Positions 63,257-64,000 of a DNA stretch of 64,000 nt are shown one piece after another. The stretch covers positions 1-64,000 of the forward strand of contig NZ_BJVA01000012.1 of NCBI RefSeq assembly GCF_007988905.1. The letters run 5' to 3'. The DNA comes from Gluconobacter kanchanaburiensis NBRC 103587. GTDB taxonomy: Bacteria > Pseudomonadota > Alphaproteobacteria > Acetobacterales > Acetobacteraceae. Under the pieces are notes generated by a model that did no database searches, was not told where the DNA came from, and was given only the letters and a program-made list of their open reading frames with translations. How positions within the stretch are numbered: the first letter of the stretch is position 1; each line of letters begins with the position of its first letter. The translations under genes were made by a program, and so were the position numbers.

Positions 63257-64000
63257 ATGGACTTTCGGCAGGACGACAACGCAATCCGGGAGACGCACTC
63301 GCGTCACATGTCACGACGCGGCAGAGCTCTCGCAGGCGTGCTCGCCCTGCTGACGCTTGGCGCCTGCGGGTCACTGCGGAACCCTCCTCCGACGGATCCG
63401 GACGATCTGGCAGATTACAAAGCCGCCAACGATCCCTACGAACCCATGAACCGCAAAATGTACAACCTTCAGATGTGGGCCTACCACAAGGTCCTGCGTC
63501 CGGTAGGCAAGGCCTGGATCTGGGCTGTTCCCAAGCCCGTGCGTCATTCCATTGCGAACGTGAATGAAACCTGGCGCGAGCCTGCGGTGTTCTTCTCGGA
63601 TGTCGGTGCAGGCAAGCCGCGTCGCGCCGGAGACGCCTTCATGCGTTTTGCCATCAACATGAGCGCTGGCGTTGGGGGCTTCTTCGATGTCGCGGGCCTG
63701 GTGGGCTACAAGCAGCATGAAACCGATCCGGGCCTGACCTTGGGAAGCTGGGGCGTTGCGGGCGGCCCCTATCTGTTTGTCCCATTCATAGGGCCGACCA
63801 ATATCCGTGATGGCATTGGCTACGGCATCAGCCAGGGTCTGACGCCGATCAACTATGTGCCTCGTGGCTATGATCTGTTAACCTTCAACTGGGCTTACAA
63901 CGTGGCCGGGACCATGGAAGGCTACGCCAGCTCCATCGACCAGATCGACCATCTGGAACAGGACAGCCTCGACCCGTATTCCTACATCCGGAGTGCGTGG
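63257..64000 (+). CDS. mlaA: MlaA/VacJ-family outer-membrane lipoprotein (partial, 3' end outside window)
   Basis: The open frame runs off the window end after about 248 residues. The N-terminus is a lipoprotein signal with lipobox LGAC (ALAGVLALLTLGACGSLRNP). The MlaA domain follows: NDPYEPMNRKMYNLQMWAYH, then FFSDVGAGKPRRAGDAFMRF, TDPGLTLGSWGVAGGPYLFV and PFIGPTNIRDGIGYGI. MlaA removes misplaced phospholipids from the outer leaflet and passes them to MlaC. GGGG six bases before the ATG at 63257 supports that start; MSRRG at 63308 is an alternative. Confidence 0.92.
   Translation, partial: MDFRQDDNAIRETHSRHMSRRGRALAGVLALLTLGACGSLRNPPPTDPDDLADYKAANDPYEPMNRKMYNLQMWAYHKVLRPVGKAWIWAVPKPVRHSIANVNETWREPAVFFSDVGAGKPRRAGDAFMRFAINMSAGVGGFFDVAGLVGYKQHETDPGLTLGSWGVAGGPYLFVPFIGPTNIRDGIGYGISQGLTPINYVPRGYDLLTFNWAYNVAGTMEGYASSIDQIDHLEQDSLDPYSYIRSAW

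Overview
The window is a stretch of GC-rich alphaproteobacterial chromosome. The gene set best fits an acetic acid bacterium (Acetobacteraceae, Gluconobacter-like): the 41-residue bL36 lacking the zinc site, a fliL-fliM-DUF6468-motE flagellar block, several exported peptidases and sugar enzymes, and short dense operons joined by 4-base ATGA/GTGA overlaps. This assignment rests on protein character only. No rRNA, tRNA, CRISPR array, IS element or prophage was seen, so this is mostly core chromosome with a few decayed patches.

Layout. 1-7535: the end of an upstream gene and its terminator, a TetR regulator, a minus-strand flagellar operon (fliL, fliM, DUF6468, motE-like, large TPR/MotC-like protein), then a divergent SLT-SPOR lipoprotein. 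7723-11312: asparagine permease convergent with an exported prolyl oligopeptidase. 11349-16790: a complete pstC-pstA-pstB-phoU-phoB-phoR operon without pstS, preceded by a clear Pho box. 17147-18201: Dps and an unknown gene. 18393-30691: an accessory-looking block with three glycosyltransferase genes (one a GT2-GT4 fusion), a ChW-like protein, a Sel1-repeat protein and a HlyB/HlyD-type export pair. 30746-31575: gene remnants. 31576-33030: selO. 33563-38096: biotin operon bioA-bioF-(BioH-like)-bioC-bioD, without bioB. 38260-41975: opgG/D-opgH for periplasmic glucans, followed by an arginase pseudogene.

42401-48591: DUF2501 protein, oligopeptidase B, a striking three-armed inverted repeat, and an AaeBXA-type aromatic-acid efflux operon. 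48760-55909: small exported proteins, rpmJ, priA divergent from xerC, a two-motif aspartyl protease, a DUF1543 protein. 55983-58966: glnK-amtB and an MscS-type channel. 59235-59688: fused remnants of two genes. 59743-64000: ubiH-like monooxygenase, cysE, exported aldose 1-epimerase, and an MlaA lipoprotein cut by the window end.

Functional themes are motility, phosphate and nitrogen sensing, cell-envelope and glycan work, and vitamin synthesis. The most likely undescribed system is the 19.6-30.7 kb locus, where a peptidase-dead type I exporter sits with a Sel1 protein, a GT2-GT4 fusion enzyme and a ChW-like protein that has a histone-like tail. The best-supported new regulatory signals are the Pho box upstream of pstC, the three-way inverted repeat at 45302-45390, and the perfect palindrome covering a glycosyltransferase start codon at 18381-18394.
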